Assembly (NCBI GenBank): GCA_964017045.1
Contig: OZ024804.1
Span: 29,039,445 to 29,103,444 of the forward strand
Source of the DNA: Omphiscola glabra
Taxonomy: Eukaryota; Mollusca; Gastropoda; Lymnaeidae
DNA: 64,000 bases
Direction: 5' to 3'
Both the position numbers and the translations under genes were made by a program. The notes under the pieces are model-generated. The model searched no databases, was not told the DNA's origin, and saw nothing but the letters and a program-made list of their open reading frames with translations. Below, piece by piece: positions 12,960 through 28,100 of the stretch. Position 1 is the first letter of the stretch. Each line of letters starts with the position of its first letter.

Positions 12960-15411
12960 ATACAGGTTCTTTATGACACTGTAAATATTTATGTAGATGA
13001 CTCATATTTGTGGAGTGGTGGATTACAAATAAACCTGTTCACTGATATATACTCCTAGTTTTACTTTCTTTTTACTTTAACAAAATATATTTTACTTCCC
13101 CAGGTGCTAATTAGTAATATAAATAACTTACGAAAAGGAAATTAAAATACCCATAAAAGCAAAGTCTTTTCTTATAAATCCTTTATATGCATTTTTAAAT
13201 TATTTTATTTTATATTAATATTCTAATGCCCCACCTACTTTTACACCGCAGATTTATTTCACCAGCTATTTCAGTAAAAAGAAAATATTATCGATTAAAC
13301 GCACTTGCAATATTTTTCTAAAGAATCTCATTTAGCGTAGTTATTGGGAATTTGATTTCATGAAATCAGTTGTATCTTCCCCTTGAAGTACAGGAAAAAC
13401 TGATTTTTAAAATAATATTATTCTGTACCTATGTCTGAAAGAAACTAATGCTATGAGAGACAACCTTGAAAATATTGCATTTTAGAACATGCATGAATTT
13501 TTCTCCTTTAAACGCATTATGGAATAACTATGCCATAAAGCACCTTAAAAATATTTTAACCCATTTTTCACAAAATTAAGAAGAGATTTTCTTTTTAAAG
13601 CAATCTCTGATATTCAATTTATCTAATAAAAGAGGCAGCTGTCAGGTTCAACAGGAAGTAGTACAAGTGCTGATATATTGAATAAATATACCACAATGAG
13701 TTATGCTGATACATCAGTGTGGATTATACTTTTTCTGTCAACTAATTGTTACTAATATTAGAGACCCTTAATAAATAAGCAATTAATGTTGTTTTAATCC
13801 CCACATGCTAAGATTACACTGATTACCATAAAACATAACACTGTTAGATGTACTACACATTCACAACCCCAAAGATGGCTGACCAATCGAAAAGAATTCT
13901 TTGAGCATGTTATTGATGAACTGCAAATAGCACTTGAGACTTAAGAAGAAAAGTTGAGTGCTGTGCAAGTTAAAATTCAGAAGGAAGACTCATGCTAAAT
14001 ACGTGATATGGACTGGTAGCTTTAAACTCTAATGGACCCATAGGAAAATTGGTATGGTTCTTTAACTGTTAGCCAGAAATTGTACAAATTTAGTCCTTTA
14101 ACTGTGGTTCAGAAATTGTACAAATACAGTATCACCATCAGTGTTCAATAATCTAAGGGAGAAATCAATTGGGAAAAATATTATTTAGATATCTTTTAAA
14201 TTTAGTTTATCATTTTAGTTACACCATTGCAGACTTCAGCATAATTTATTGTAATAATAATTCTTTAGCTAGAGCTCCTAATAATGTAGGATCATATTAA
14301 TTGGTTCCTTAGTGCAGCTTCCCCATAGAAATTGATTCTAAAAATGGGCTCGGTGAGTCAAAAAAGGTTGGAACAAATGATTTAGATGATTCAATCTTAC
14401 TTATCTGTTAGTACAGATGCCAGAAAATGTGTATATGGACTTTAATGTAGTGGAACTTTGATGTTGCTATAACAAATTCCATTGCCAGTATGTTTTTCAG
14501 ATGAAGTCAATCAAGAGAGCACACGTAATAAACTCCTCTAAGAACATCATAACTCATTCACTTGAAAAAAAATGCATCTAATCTGCTTCACGGCTTCATT
14601 ATTATTGTGACTCAGCTGATTAGTTTGTGTTTTAAGGCAATAGGAAGGATATAAACTTAACTGTTTCACCATCATCTTCATCCAGTTGTCATTTGGGTCA
14701 ATCGCCTTTTGGCATTCGGCCATTATGAAATATGTGCAGGTCTTGGCTTAAACTATTTTTTTTAAAAAAATATTTTACAGCAATTTTAAAAGTAAGCTCA
14801 AAACTAAAAGCAACAGATAACATTAAAAGACATTTATTTTCAAATCCAATTCACTAGTAATTATTATATGATGCATTTATTGAAATATAAAGCTCTAGAA
14901 TACAAAAAAATGAATACGACCTTGTGCCATAGATTTTTAATTGCATGATAAATTAAACTGCTGAAAATGTCCTTTTGAAATATTTATTTAATTGACATAT
15001 TTGTTTTGTAAAAATGGTATTACAAAAGTGAAAACAAATATAAAATTGGATACATTTTATAAAAACAAAATATTGCAATATTTATATAAATTTAACTGCT
15101 GAAAGTGTCTCTTTAGAAACATGTGTTTATTTGACATATTTATTTTGTAAAAATGGTGTTACCAAAGTAAAAACAAAAGTAAAAATGGGATACAATTTTA
15201 AACAAAAGATCAGATTATTTATATAAATAAATGATTGTATATATTAAAACAATGCTTAATAAACTTTTCCACAAATCAAATTTAAAACAAAAAGATTGTC
15301 AAGATAATGGAGCATTCAAAGATTATTCAAAGAGAGATCCTTGTTATTCTGATTATATCATTATTTTAACCAAGTTTGTTTAAACTATTTGTAAAAAGTA
15401 GATGCACTAAA
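12960..15411. other. Intergenic, including the 3' flank of the CUB/EGF/NIDO gene
   Basis: AT-rich DNA without an identifiable gene. On the minus strand the first AATAAA after the stop codon at 15412 lies at 15144-15139, about 270 nt downstream, and is a candidate polyadenylation signal. Two diverged copies of a block ending TGTAAAAATGG lie at about 14995-15055 and 15120-15190. Confidence 0.45.
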
Positions 15412-16154
15412 CTAGTTAGTAAACAGGACCTGGAATCCTCTTCCACTGATAGTTGGGTCAGACTTGAACACAATGTACATGCCAGTCCCAGCTGATGTCA
15501 TCAAATCTTGGGGTAAGACACTGCCACAAAATTTACCAAGTAATGGACCATGGACAGAGTTTCCACTGTACACAGTGACAGAATCATAGGAGCAAGCTGT
15601 ACCACTCTCCATATCTATATCAGAAAATCTGAAATCATAATTTTTAAAAACATATTTTAGAGCAAGAAGAACTTTATTTAATTTTTTTTTTTTTGCATCA
15701 AACATTTAAGCCAATGATTCTTAACCTTTTTGCAGTGCCACAAACTTCTTCATTTCAAAATATTTCCAGCATCTCATCTGGATTTCAAAACTAATTTCCC
15801 GCACCCCCAAAAATAATTTTTTTAAATTTAATTTTCTGGGTCTTCCCATACACCCTGAAACTGCCTCAAGCACCCCCTTTTAAGAACCTTTGATTTAGGC
15901 AGCCCAAATTTGATATTTATTGTGTGTGAGGTATTCCAGTTTTAAAATATAGCATTTGACATAAACAATGTCAGAATTTTTTGTTGGACACCATGAAAGT
16001 AAACCATACAAAATTCTAGTCCTGTACCTTAAAGTGATTGGTACATTCTGGGATCCTGGGATGTACCAGCTGCAAGTAACGTTAGCTTGGTACTTCTGTG
16101 GGTAGGATGGACTTACTATGTAGCCAGAATTTTCTTCTACAGTTGAGTTACAAA
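15412..16154 (-). CDS. CUB domain 6 and stop codon (exons 16154-16028 and 15628-15412)
   Basis: The N-terminal half reads [19 protein letters not shown], then CSWYIPG, the usual CUB start (C, G.I.SP.YP, C.W.I). The C-terminal half contains [19 protein letters not shown] and MYIVFKSD, then [10 protein letters not shown] and TAG. The two exons meet at a phase 2 intron, as in every CUB of this gene. No tail follows the fold, so the protein ends in this domain. Confidence 0.93.
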
Positions 16155-19100
16155 CTGCAGAAAAGTATGAATGATTATTATATATTTTGGGGATGAATAC
16201 CTTAAATGATGTAAATGGACAAGCATAAATTGTTAAAGACATTTTTAAACAGTACAATAGTTAGCCCAGATTAAATTATTGAATTTGCTAGCACCAAAAA
16301 ATGAATGTTTGTCTATTTTTAATGCTAAATATAATAAATATAGAATTTACAGTTTATCTCCAGACACTTGGAGTCATTGCGGGGATCTAGTCTGGTCCAT
16401 GGTGGACAGATGCAAGTCTCAACTCTAGGGTTAGTGCTGGCAACTTGGCAAGTGTGAGTGCATTGTTTGATTCTGCATTGTGCTGAAAAAAAATTAAGAG
16501 TTGTTATGGCAACAGAAAGATTACATCTTATTCAAATCCTACATCAGTTCTAAGTCTAGTCAACTTCTACAATTAAAGGGAAGTTATAAATTCAAAAAAA
16601 GATCTTTATGATATAAATTACATATAGGCCTATAGGTAAATAGCCTAAATACCACTGAAAATCTTAAACTATTTGCTTAAATTCATCAGAAAATAAAACC
16701 ATTAAAATATTAAGTAAAATAAATTTAACAGAGAATAAACTTGAATCCTTACAGTATTAAACAAAGTCATACTACAGTTGAATTCAAGTATTAAACAAAG
16801 TCATACCACAGTTGAATTCAAGTATTAAACAAAGTCATACCACAGTTGAATTCAAGTATTAAACAAAGTCATACCACAGTTGAATTCAAATATTAAACAA
16901 AGTCATACCACAGTTGAATTCAAGTATTAAACAAAGTCATACCACAGTTGAATTAAAGTATTAAACAAAGTCATACCACAGTTGAATTCAAGTATTAAAC
17001 AAAGTCATACAACAGTTGAATTCAAGTAAGGTTAAAAAAATAAAACAATTCAGCAACTGTGAATATTAAAAATTAATCACCAAAAAGTTAGAATATTTTG
17101 CAGTTTGCTGATTTCAAACAATATAAAAAAAAACATAATTCACTTTCCAGCTCACTTTCTGCTACATAAGAAGCAATAAATCCCCTTAGATTTACAGATG
17201 AATCTGAAGTGAAGACAACATGCAAGGCATTTCCAGAGGAAACAATAGTCTTAGGAACCTCTTCACAGTATTGACCAATCAAATCAGCATGAGTGTTCAA
17301 ACCATCATAGACCTCTAGGTAGTCAAAGGGGCATCCTTCCATCTCAAAGTCTGTGATGCTATAAAATAAATATATTGCAAGTTTTAAAATATAGTGTTCT
17401 TAAATTACATTTAAAAGTTTTAGTTTTAACTATGATATTACCTACTCCATTTATTCTTTGATAAACCTCCAAGAAAATTCTTTTTTAATGATAAGAGTTA
17501 TTCAAGAATAAATTTAATTACATTGTAACCTATAACAGCATGGAAAAGCTCCCTATTAATATATACCTTTAATACATTTTTCTAAACAAGCAGTTGGATG
17601 TACTCATACATGCCAACCTGTAAATCTTACTAATACTTTGTATAGTTTTTATATGTTTGCCAAGTTGTACCGCCATACAGGCTTTTGTACAGTTTTTCCC
17701 TGGCTTTAGAAAAGAAATATTTTTGCACAAGACACATGCTTCAAAAACTGGTGTTGCTATAAATTCAACATTAGACAACACAAAGCTTACACCCGATTGG
17801 TCCATTAAAAATCAAAATCTTCAGGATCAGAAGGCCATCTAAATTTAGAAGCAGCGTGGTTTCATCGATATCATTAGTTAATACTAAGACAGTTTAGTGT
17901 GGTAGTAACTACCTTGAGTAGTAAACTTAAAAAGTGTTCTTTTAATTTCTATTAAATATATTTTATATTACTATCAAGCAATGACTAGCGTTAGCCATTA
18001 CTCCTTTAATTACAAAGTGTGGCTAAATTCTATGAGTTACCCTTTCTAAGACTAAAGCCAGTCTGGTCTTTATCATTGAATAAATATATGTTGTGTGGTC
18101 TTTATCATTGAATAAATATATGTTATTTAGAGCCAAAATCAGTAGGTTGAAGGCTATATTGTATTCTTATTGTATTTATTATTTTATTCCTGCTGGAAAC
18201 TTCCTATTAACCCTTTATATCCACACAGCTCATGGAGTAAACAAAAATGTTTCTGTCCTCATGATGTTTTCCTACAGTGAAAATAAGGTTGTAAGATAAC
18301 TTGAAACTGAATAACTTTGTCACGGTGGACAACATTTTTACTTTGTTCATCTAAATACAGGAATCTATATTACTAAAGGTAGCATAAATAACTGGAGAAT
18401 TATGTCTAATTACAACTAAATTGCTGTCAAATTCATTATATGAGTCAATTTTTTATAAAATTGCTTAGTTAATTTTCATTATACATTTAATTTTTGCAAC
18501 AATCTCAAGATAACTTACTTCAATGTAATAATGGCATTGACTTCCTCAGACACAATAGTCCAAGTACAATAAGACTCATCAGCATAGTTTGATGGATAGT
18601 TGGTACTCATAAGTTTTCCTGATGTTGCTGTGAGTGTTCTGTTACAATCTTCATAAAAAAAGAAAGGGGTATGGTGTACATATAATTTTCATCTTCTTTT
18701 AGAACACTCTTGAAAATATTTTTTAAATAGCATTAATTTTTTTATAAACATGCAGTGTAAGAAATATAATGTAAGTTTATAAATCGTTAAAAAATCAATT
18801 TGATCTCTTCTAAGAATAATATTATGTACAGTAAAAGTAAATTTTACCTTTGCATCCATTCACAGTATCTACTGGCAGTCCATTCCGACACAAACATTCA
18901 TAGCCATTAGCTTTCCGTTGACACAGTAAGCTGTTTGGACAAGGGTTGCTGAGACAGCTGTCCAGTACAGAGCAGTCATTGCTTGTTATTCCAGCTTTAC
19001 AAACACATTGACTCAAGGGTTCATTACAAAATAGAGTATTCTCTGGCACACATCTATTGGAGCAGTTCTTGGCTGAATGCAAGAAATTAAAAAAAAAGAA

Positions 19101-22100
19101 CCTTAGCTTTGAATAAAAAAGAGTTGGTGTCATTCGATGATTCGCAGACATATCTTTAAACTCAGGAGATCAGATTATTTTATTACCATCATGAATTTAT
19201 TTTCTTAATTTAATATCCTATCACCCAGCCCACCACCCCCAAATATTAATAATCTGAGAAATGTAATTGTTTTTCACTTAAATTTTTCTATCTAAGGAAA
19301 TGATCCCACTTATATTGAAATTTCTTACTTCTCAGAGTAGTGTTTGTTCATTATGATGTATAACATGTATTGATATAAGTATATATATATAATGATAGAT
19401 GTAACAAATGAATGACTTTAAGTAGCCTCAAAATACCTATGTTCATCCTGTTCAGTATATTCTTGAATTGATTTGCCTAAAAATTTAATATCTTAATCTA
19501 ATAATGTGCAGTGTTAAATATTCTTTCCCCTCCAATTTGATTAATTTCTATTATCCAGAAAAATGTTCCACTAGACAAAGTATGGGAAAAAGCTGATCTA
19601 TTATTATAGCTGTAAAAGTATTAAGGTTACCCAGACAGGTCCTTGAGTCTAATGGACTAAGGACATAGCCATCTTCACAGCTACAAATAAAAGAGCCTTC
19701 TGTATTAGTACAGATGTGATCACAGACATTGGTACCATTGCACTCATCCTTATCTGCAGATAAAAAATGTCTTTTGTAAGAACTAATCGGCCATTGAACG
19801 TTAGATTAAAACAAGTATATACTTGAAAATAAAGGCAGAAGATTATCCATAAAATAAGTAAAAATTGTCCTTATAATTTACTAATATTCCTAAGACAGAG
19901 CTTTCCAATATATATCAGAGACCAAATACTGATGGTCCAATACAGAGATGCAGATTTCATGTAAAATTAAGTATCTTATTTTGTTTTACCATCGTCACAT
20001 TGTGACGGACGGATGCCAGCAATTTAAAAACATTTATTGAGAAATCCAAATTAACATTCTTTGTTAATTTTTTTTCCAAATGTCTCTGTAAGCCACTGTC
20101 AGTAATAAGAAAAATGTGTCTACTTTTATATTCACTAACCAGTACATCTTCCCTCAACATTTTCAAAGCCAGTGGGACATGGTCCACACACATAGCCTAT
20201 GGAACTATTTCCTTGCTGGGCAGCTGTCAGGTCTGTACAGTTCTGTCCCTTGGCACAGGGCTTAGACTTGCATGCATCCTTCTCAGTCTCGCATGTATCA
20301 CCTGAACATTTGAGGACCATTCAAATTCATTATGAATATTTTAATTGCTATCTATTTAAGTTTCATGATTCTTAATCTTACTAATACTAATTATTGAAAG
20401 AGTCTATTGCAAACTTCTATGCATATTCTACACATACAATTATTAAAATGTCTCACCTATAAAGGCAGCTAGGCAGGAGCACTTTAAAATCTGAACTTGT
20501 CCAGAGAACTGTTCTATTTTCCTGGGTGCATTTGTACTCTGACATGTGCCATGATTGTTACACTGAGGGCATATCAACGTAGAAATATACAACCATGGGG
20601 AGTATCCGTTCCTTGAATCCTTGACACGAACACTGAGAAAATAAATATTATTTTAAAAACATATTTTTGCTTTAAATGTTAAAAATTAAATTTGCCAATG
20701 TCTTTAGATTTTCTTTTTTTTACATTTTAATTTCTAAAATATTTTATCTTAATTTAAGATAACATCACTGAAATGGAGAGATGTTTGCTTGAACTTAATG
20801 TAAAAAATGCTTACTCTACATGCCAACTAGTGTCTGACATAACAATGGCTGTTGTACGGCCTTAGCCTACATGCCAACTAGTGTCTGACATAAAAATGGC
20901 TGTTGTACAGCCTAAGCCTACATGCCAACTAGTGTCTGACATAAAAATGGCTGTTGTACAGCCTAAGTCTACATGCCAACTAGTGTCTGACATAACAATG
21001 GCTGTTGTACAGCATAAGCCTACATGCCAACTAGTGTCTGACATAACAATGGCTGTTGTACAGCCTAAGTCTACATAAAAATAATTCAATGAGACAAGTT
21101 TGCAGGGTTTGTTTAAATACGGCTGATAACATACAACCTCACATACACTACATTGACAGGGTCCAAAGTGTTTGGTGAATATGTAAGGACACCACTCTGG
21201 TTGATAGATAGATCTCTAGGACTGTCATCCAGCAAGTACGTCAGCAAATCTCCATCTTTATCAGTGGCTGTAAACCTCAATGTGTTGACAACACCCTCCC
21301 GAACAAACCAGCGATTGTTGACAAATGTACCACTGCTCTGTACAACTTCAACACTGGGGATGGTGTTTTCTGAGGACAAATAAAATCAACATCTGAGTGT
21401 GTTAATTAAACTTCAATTTTAATTGAGTTAATTTTAAAAAATAATGGGCCGTGTTACATATAAGCCATAAACAACATGGTATAGTCAGCATAATGGCAAA
21501 AATATTAATTCATGAAAAGTTGAGGTAAATAAATTTTGTTTTTGTTTTCTTTAAAATTTCAACATATTAAAAACTGTTATATATGTAATATGAAATTTCA
21601 CACTGTGTATTTGAATTTAAAAATGAAATTAATATAAAAATTATACTGTATTGTAATACTTCGAAAAATCTTCTCTTTCCTTCATATCTGACAGGACATC
21701 TTATCTCTTATATATTTTTTTTATCTAGCGTGTCCTGCTTCCTCTTCACAACGGCCCTTCCCAACTCTCCATGTTTTATATTAATAGTACAGAATGAAAA
21801 GAAAAACTTGTCACACAACAAGCTTTCAGGTTGATTGTTTTCTCTAGGAGGAGGCAACTGTTATATTAATAAATAAAGAGCAATGGGTATGGTGTAGGAC
21901 TGTTTCTAGGACTATTGTTTAAAGACCAGCAGTTAGGGTGTAGGACTGTCTGTAGGCTTATTGATCAAAGACCAGCAGTTAGGGTGTAGGACTGTCTGTA
22001 GGCTTATTGATCAAAGACCAGCATGTATTATAGAAAATGAGAAATTAAGTTTTTTTTAAAAAATACTTGGACCCACAGGGTATTTAATAATATAATAATT

Positions 22101-25100
22101 TACTAAAAGAAACTGCCCTTGTTTATTTATATTTTACAACTGAGCACTCTAAGTTAACTAGCCGCAATGTGATTTGTAAGTGTATTGTGTACTCCTTCCT
22201 GCCAACAGGTGCATATTAAATCTGTGTGTACCACTCATATATTAATACGTGCAAAAATTTATGGCATATTATTTATTGTAATAAATTATGTAAAAAACCT
22301 ATTTGTTTAGAAGCAGTGAAAAGGAAATACAAAAACCCTCTAGCATGAATATCCATTTGCCTGTTCAAAATTCCTGCTAAAGATTATTTTTTAACAGTCT
22401 TATTTTAGTCAAAAACTACAAGTTTCAGCTATTGTTTTATATTTATTCAACACCACTGTTATAAAAAGTATTGTTAAAAATTAATTTAAATTGTACCTAA
22501 TACATTTCTTGAAGCTATAGAAAAGTCCCAGGTCATTTTTGTATTGTTGGCAAAAGTTGCATCCCCTGTTACTAAGTAATCATAAATACAAAGTTCTTGT
22601 CCTTCACATAAATCTGTGGCAGTTTTCAGAAGCGTTGCATTGGGATTCAGGGTATCTCTGGTCACAGGGATGAATTCAGGATGATAAAAGTCTCCAGCGC
22701 TCTGTCCTTTAACGTAGAAAAATACTGATGTGGCTGCTGATACTAGATCTGTAAAAATAATTTTTATCAAATTTAAAAAAGGCAATCACTTATTAGAAGG
22801 ATCTCAAACTACATAACAATCACTTATTAGAAGGATCTCAAACTACATAACAATCACTTATTAGAAGGATCTCAAACTACATAACAATCACTTATTAGAA
22901 GGATCTCAAACTACATAACATAGTGGACAATTCAAAATGCATTCCTTGATATTATTTTACAATAGCAACTACTCAACATTCTCAAGAAAAATAGCTAAAT
23001 ATTACAGTAATAAATATTATAATTTACTAAAAGAGAGCAGACGTTAAAATAAAAGAACCTACACTGTGTTGCAAAATTTCTATAGATTTCTCTCTCAGTC
23101 ATGTTAGCAGGTAGGACAGTTCCATTAGGAAGAAGAAATTCATCATTGGGACGACCATTGAAGTTTCCAAGTAAGCCTCTAGTTTTATCCCTCAGTTCCC
23201 TGTCCACTTCTAGGTTCAACTCTAAACCATTGACTCCAACATTCACTTCAATAGCCACTCCTTGAAATTAAAAAAAAACAACAAAAAAATTGCATATTTA
23301 ACTGCAAAGTAATCTGATAGCTCTAGCTAGCAAATTATTTAATATTAAAATTAAATGTATCATCTACTTTACAAACCAGCTCATAGACATTAAATGATTA
23401 ATGCATAAAACAAACCCTAGAAACATGTCTAGAATTAAATTAAAAACGTTTGTTACACGTGGGTAAACTTTTCCAAAATGTTTTAGTTCCATGGTTAATT
23501 TTTATCAATCAAATTATATAAATCAGAAAGTTAGCTATTGCTTTTAAATCACCAAAACAATCCTGTACAATGCATGTTAATCTTACCACAAGGGCATTTT
23601 ACTACAAGGAAATAGAGCATCTTACCAGAAGGAAATAGGGAATCTCACCTCAAGGAAATAGGGTATCTTGCCAAATTGAAGGCAATAGGGCATCTTACCA
23701 CACTGAAAAACGGGCATCTTACCACAAGGAAATAGAGTCACCAATTTGGTATTGCTTCTAAATCCCCCCAAAAATCCTGTATTATGCATGTTACTCTTAC
23801 CACATGGAAATAGGGCCACCACTTTGGTTTTGTTGAAACGACTGTCACGAGAGAGCTCTATGTATTCCAGTGACTTTTTAAAAGTTCCAGAAAGGTAAAA
23901 GTCTGATGTGATGTTGACACCATCCAGGAAGATGACCATTGCTGAAAAAATCAGATTTAATATGGTCACTTTGGGTAAAATTTATGAAATTAGAAGTGCA
24001 CATCATGCTTTGGCCAGGATGATTGAACATTTCCTTTCTAAGACTTGTTTTAAAATGAAATATTTTTCTTTTCTTTTTGTGGTTAAAAAGTTAATGTAGG
24101 ACAAAATTGAAGATCTCTCATGAAATAATAACTTTGATCAAACTATAAACTATTTAAACAAAATATTTACTATATGGGGCCTTAGCTTGAGCCAATCCCA
24201 TTTGGGCCAGATAATTAAATATTGAACTGAGCAAATGATTTAAAAAAAAAAAAATTAAAGACAGTTGATTGCTAGGGTCAAATGAATTTTAAACTTAATT
24301 TCTAAAATAGCTGCCAGATTCCTGTCAACTTAAGATCAAAATCAAATCTCACTTTTCCTATTGGAAGAAATCTCCACTTGAAATCTTGCATAATCCTTTT
24401 CCATTGCAGCGAAAGCAGTGAAAACTGTGGCATTGGTCAGCTCTCCTTGAATTGAAAGTATTCTGCTGGTACGTGCCTTGAATTTAAAGTATTTAGAACT
24501 TTAAGACCATAAGTATCATAAAATTTGAAAAAACTGTGTTACATAAAAACACATTTTCTGGCTATGACATATTATCACCTGCTTTATAGTATTTAAAGAA
24601 AATTACCAACATTAATATTTGTGGCACAATTCTGAACTTTTTAACTTTCAATAGGTAAAATGAAAGAGAAATTGCATAACTGATTAATTTTTGAAGCATT
24701 AGTTTGAGAAGTCTGAAAAGTAACTAGGATTTGTTGTTTTGTGGCATTCAGCAAGCTGGATATTTATTTGTTAATACCTTGTGAGGCCTTATAACAATTC
24801 ATAATTAGATGTGGTCATAATTTAATCAATATTACTGAACTTTCAAAGTGCATCCCAACATGCATCACTACTTACTAATTAAAACAATCAATGTGTGGAG
24901 GAATGCAGTTTCCAGAATATTTGTACTAGTCTAGAATAAAGTACAGTAATACTAAACGTGGCACACATTTAGTTTGATTGCATGATATGGGCACAAGCCT
25001 GGACAGTACTGAGTACTGACCAACCAAAGCTTACCTGAAGTGTAAAATTGACAGATTGAGCATCCATCAGAGTGAACTCTCCCTCTCCATTCATGGTATA

Positions 25101-28100
25101 TGTTAAATTGTCAAATGTATTTATATGGGGATCTCCAAGTAGATAAACTGGAATCAATAAAAATGTTCTCGTAACAAGACAAAGCAAACTGTATATAAAA
25201 TATGTGTATTTTATTTTCCAGCGTAACACAGCTTGATAAATATGATTTTTTTTTTAAATTTTGATATGGGATATTATTTTAAAGGGTGTGTTATTAATTG
25301 AATATTACATATAGTAAAATTGTGGATTCTGCAAATTTGACATACTACAAAATATATTATTTTATTTTAGAGCATTTTTACAAACTTACACTGTTCGTAG
25401 AATTGGCTTATCCACTAATGCTTAATAATATCCATTTATTTTGTCTGTTTTGTACAATTTTATGCTACTATGTTATTAAATCTTTTTATATTTCTTTGGA
25501 ATTTGCACAACAATTAAATTTTTCCTAAATGCATCAATGAGTCCATGACTCCACCACCCAAAAGAGGAATCTATATGGGGCTGAACTTTTTACAATCTAA
25601 GAAAGTTATTCTTATGGGCATGTATTATCTACTACCAAAGATAGGTGTTTTTTAAGTCACTACATTTTAATGTCACTAGAGCTATGTTGAAAGGACTATT
25701 CTCTACAACCAAAGAATGGTGTCTTTTTAGGTCTTTCCTCTCTAGTACCCAAGAAAATGTTTCATTGTTCAGTTTCCCCCAGAAGGAAATTAATCACTCT
25801 TTTGAAAACAAAATATTAACAACATTGCCAAACAAGATAAGGAAGCAACTGTGTGAGGACCTTGCTTTTGACATTATTAATTGCCATCAATCATGTCAAA
25901 GAAATGAGTAAAAAGTGTGTTCATTACCTGGAACAAATGTAACATCATATGAGCATTGAAAGTCTGGGTAGATCAAGTTAAATTTACGACACATATTAGA
26001 GCTCTGGGAATCTTTACAGCACCACTGGTGGGCATCTATATTTTCCTGGACACCTCGGAACGATTCACGGTCTCCAACCAGTATATGTCCAGCATCAGAT
26101 GTCTTGTGTATGAAAGATGACACAGCTATGGCTTGAGCCCAGACTCTCCAGTCACTGTCTAGTGCAGGCTGGCTCCATCGGTAACAACACAGCTAAGGAA
26201 GATCATTGTGAAAAGAGTTTGACTTTGTAAATCAATTCTTTTCCCAGTACATTTATTCTACTTGCAGATGGTAATTCAAACAAAAACAAGCCTCAATTCT
26301 ATCTCACCAAATGTATTTTTAACAAATAGTTTAAGTTATCTTTATTATGAGTATTTTAAACATGAGATATCTGCAAACTCCCCTTAAGACAATGGTTGGG
26401 GAAATGTGTCTTTATAGTTGGTGTTCATGAGATAATATTTACTGCACATTCTATGATATAGAAGGCTGGTGTCAGGGATGGATGGATGGCTGGTGTCAGG
26501 GATGGATGGATGACTGGAGTCAGGGATGGATGGATGGATGGCTGGAGTGAGGGATGGGTGGATGGCTGGAGTCAGGGATGGATGGCTGGCTGGAGTCAGG
26601 AATGGATGGAGTCAGGGATGGCTGGAATCAGGGATGGATGGATGGCTGGAGTCAGGGATGAATGGATGGCTGGAGTCAGGGATGGATGGATGGCTGGAGT
26701 CAGGGATGGGTGGATGGCTGGAGTCAGGGATGGATTGCTGGCTGGAGTCAGGAATGGATGGAGTCATGGATGGCTGGAATCAGGGATGGATTGATGGCTG
26801 GATGGGTGGCTGGAGACAGGGATGGATGCATGGATGGCTGGCTGGAGTCAGGGGTTGATGGATGGATAGATAGATAGAAGTGGCATATTTTCTGCGTTAG
26901 ATTAACTACAAAGCTTCCTTATCATTACAGCTGCATTATTAAATATTAAATATTAAATTACATTTTCTTTTTTTTTAAATTTTACAATACTATTTTTTTT
27001 AAAAACTTGACAAGTGAGGAGGTAGCCTCTATTCTGAAGTCAACACATGCAACTGATAGAGAGGATGTTATAGATGAAAAGATTCATATACCCATTGATA
27101 TAGATCAATGGAACATTGATTGCTGATATTTAAATGAGATGAGTAGTACAAACAGTAGAAAATCATTTTCGTAATCGTTTCAGTCATCAGTATAACTAAT
27201 GAGTCATAAATGATTTCATCTAATTTTCGACCCTCTCTTCCCTATCATCACATCCATAAACACCATAATAATAAATCATCACATATTAATGACCCCCCCC
27301 CCCCCCAACCACTGCTTACATGTGTGACATCATTTATGGAGGGCCCCTAAATACCTTATTCCTTGGATTGGACTGCAACAGCCTCCTCTTGGCCACAGGA
27401 CTAATGGCAAAGCAGTAAATGTCTTTTCCACGTTTTTCAAAGAGACTCCACTGCAGTCCTAGCTGACCTAATGTACAGGGGCAGTTATACAGTTGTTGGA
27501 TCTCTGTTCTGTAAGGAAAGATGTTAATGAGACGGGAATTCTTGCACACATGATTTTGGCACTTTTGAGTTGGACTTGTACGTCGAGAAACTTCAAGCAT
27601 GAGCGACTCCAAGTAGTTTGCTGAGTTACGAAGTTTAACAGCTGAAAAAGAATAAGTGGGTGACTTATTTATATAAAGAAAGGGTTAAAAAAATGGATGT
27701 TGCCATTGTTTGTATTTAGACCTGCTTAAAATTTCTACCATCAAAGTTTATAACAGTGTCTATTTAACATAAAAAATGGTGCAGATTTGCTAGTGCTATC
27801 ATTAAGAAATGTAGTTTCTCCATAAATCAAATCCCAGGCATTGGATTTGATAGTGATGCTTAAAAGTATAATCATTTTTATTCCAAGAAATATATTTTTA
27901 TCATTTCGGCAAACAGAACAATTCATTTTTTTGTTAATTACCTTCCCTGTAATTAAATGAGATTTCTGAAATGCTGACAGTATGAGCTGATGTGTATGGA
28001 CTGGCCACAAACCCTACTTCCACTTTCCTGTCCATTTTGTTCTGCCATTGCATTTGATCTTTCTGGTAGATAAAATAAACATAGGCTGTCTCTTCATCTG

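Noticed and set aside
23054..23062. Alternative donor GTTCTT for the last VWD exon
   Set aside because: Poor consensus and wrong phase compared with GTAGGT after 23063.
26486..26877. Open frames rich in [10 protein letters not shown] in all three + phases
   Set aside because: Artefact of the GATGGATGG-type array in an intron.
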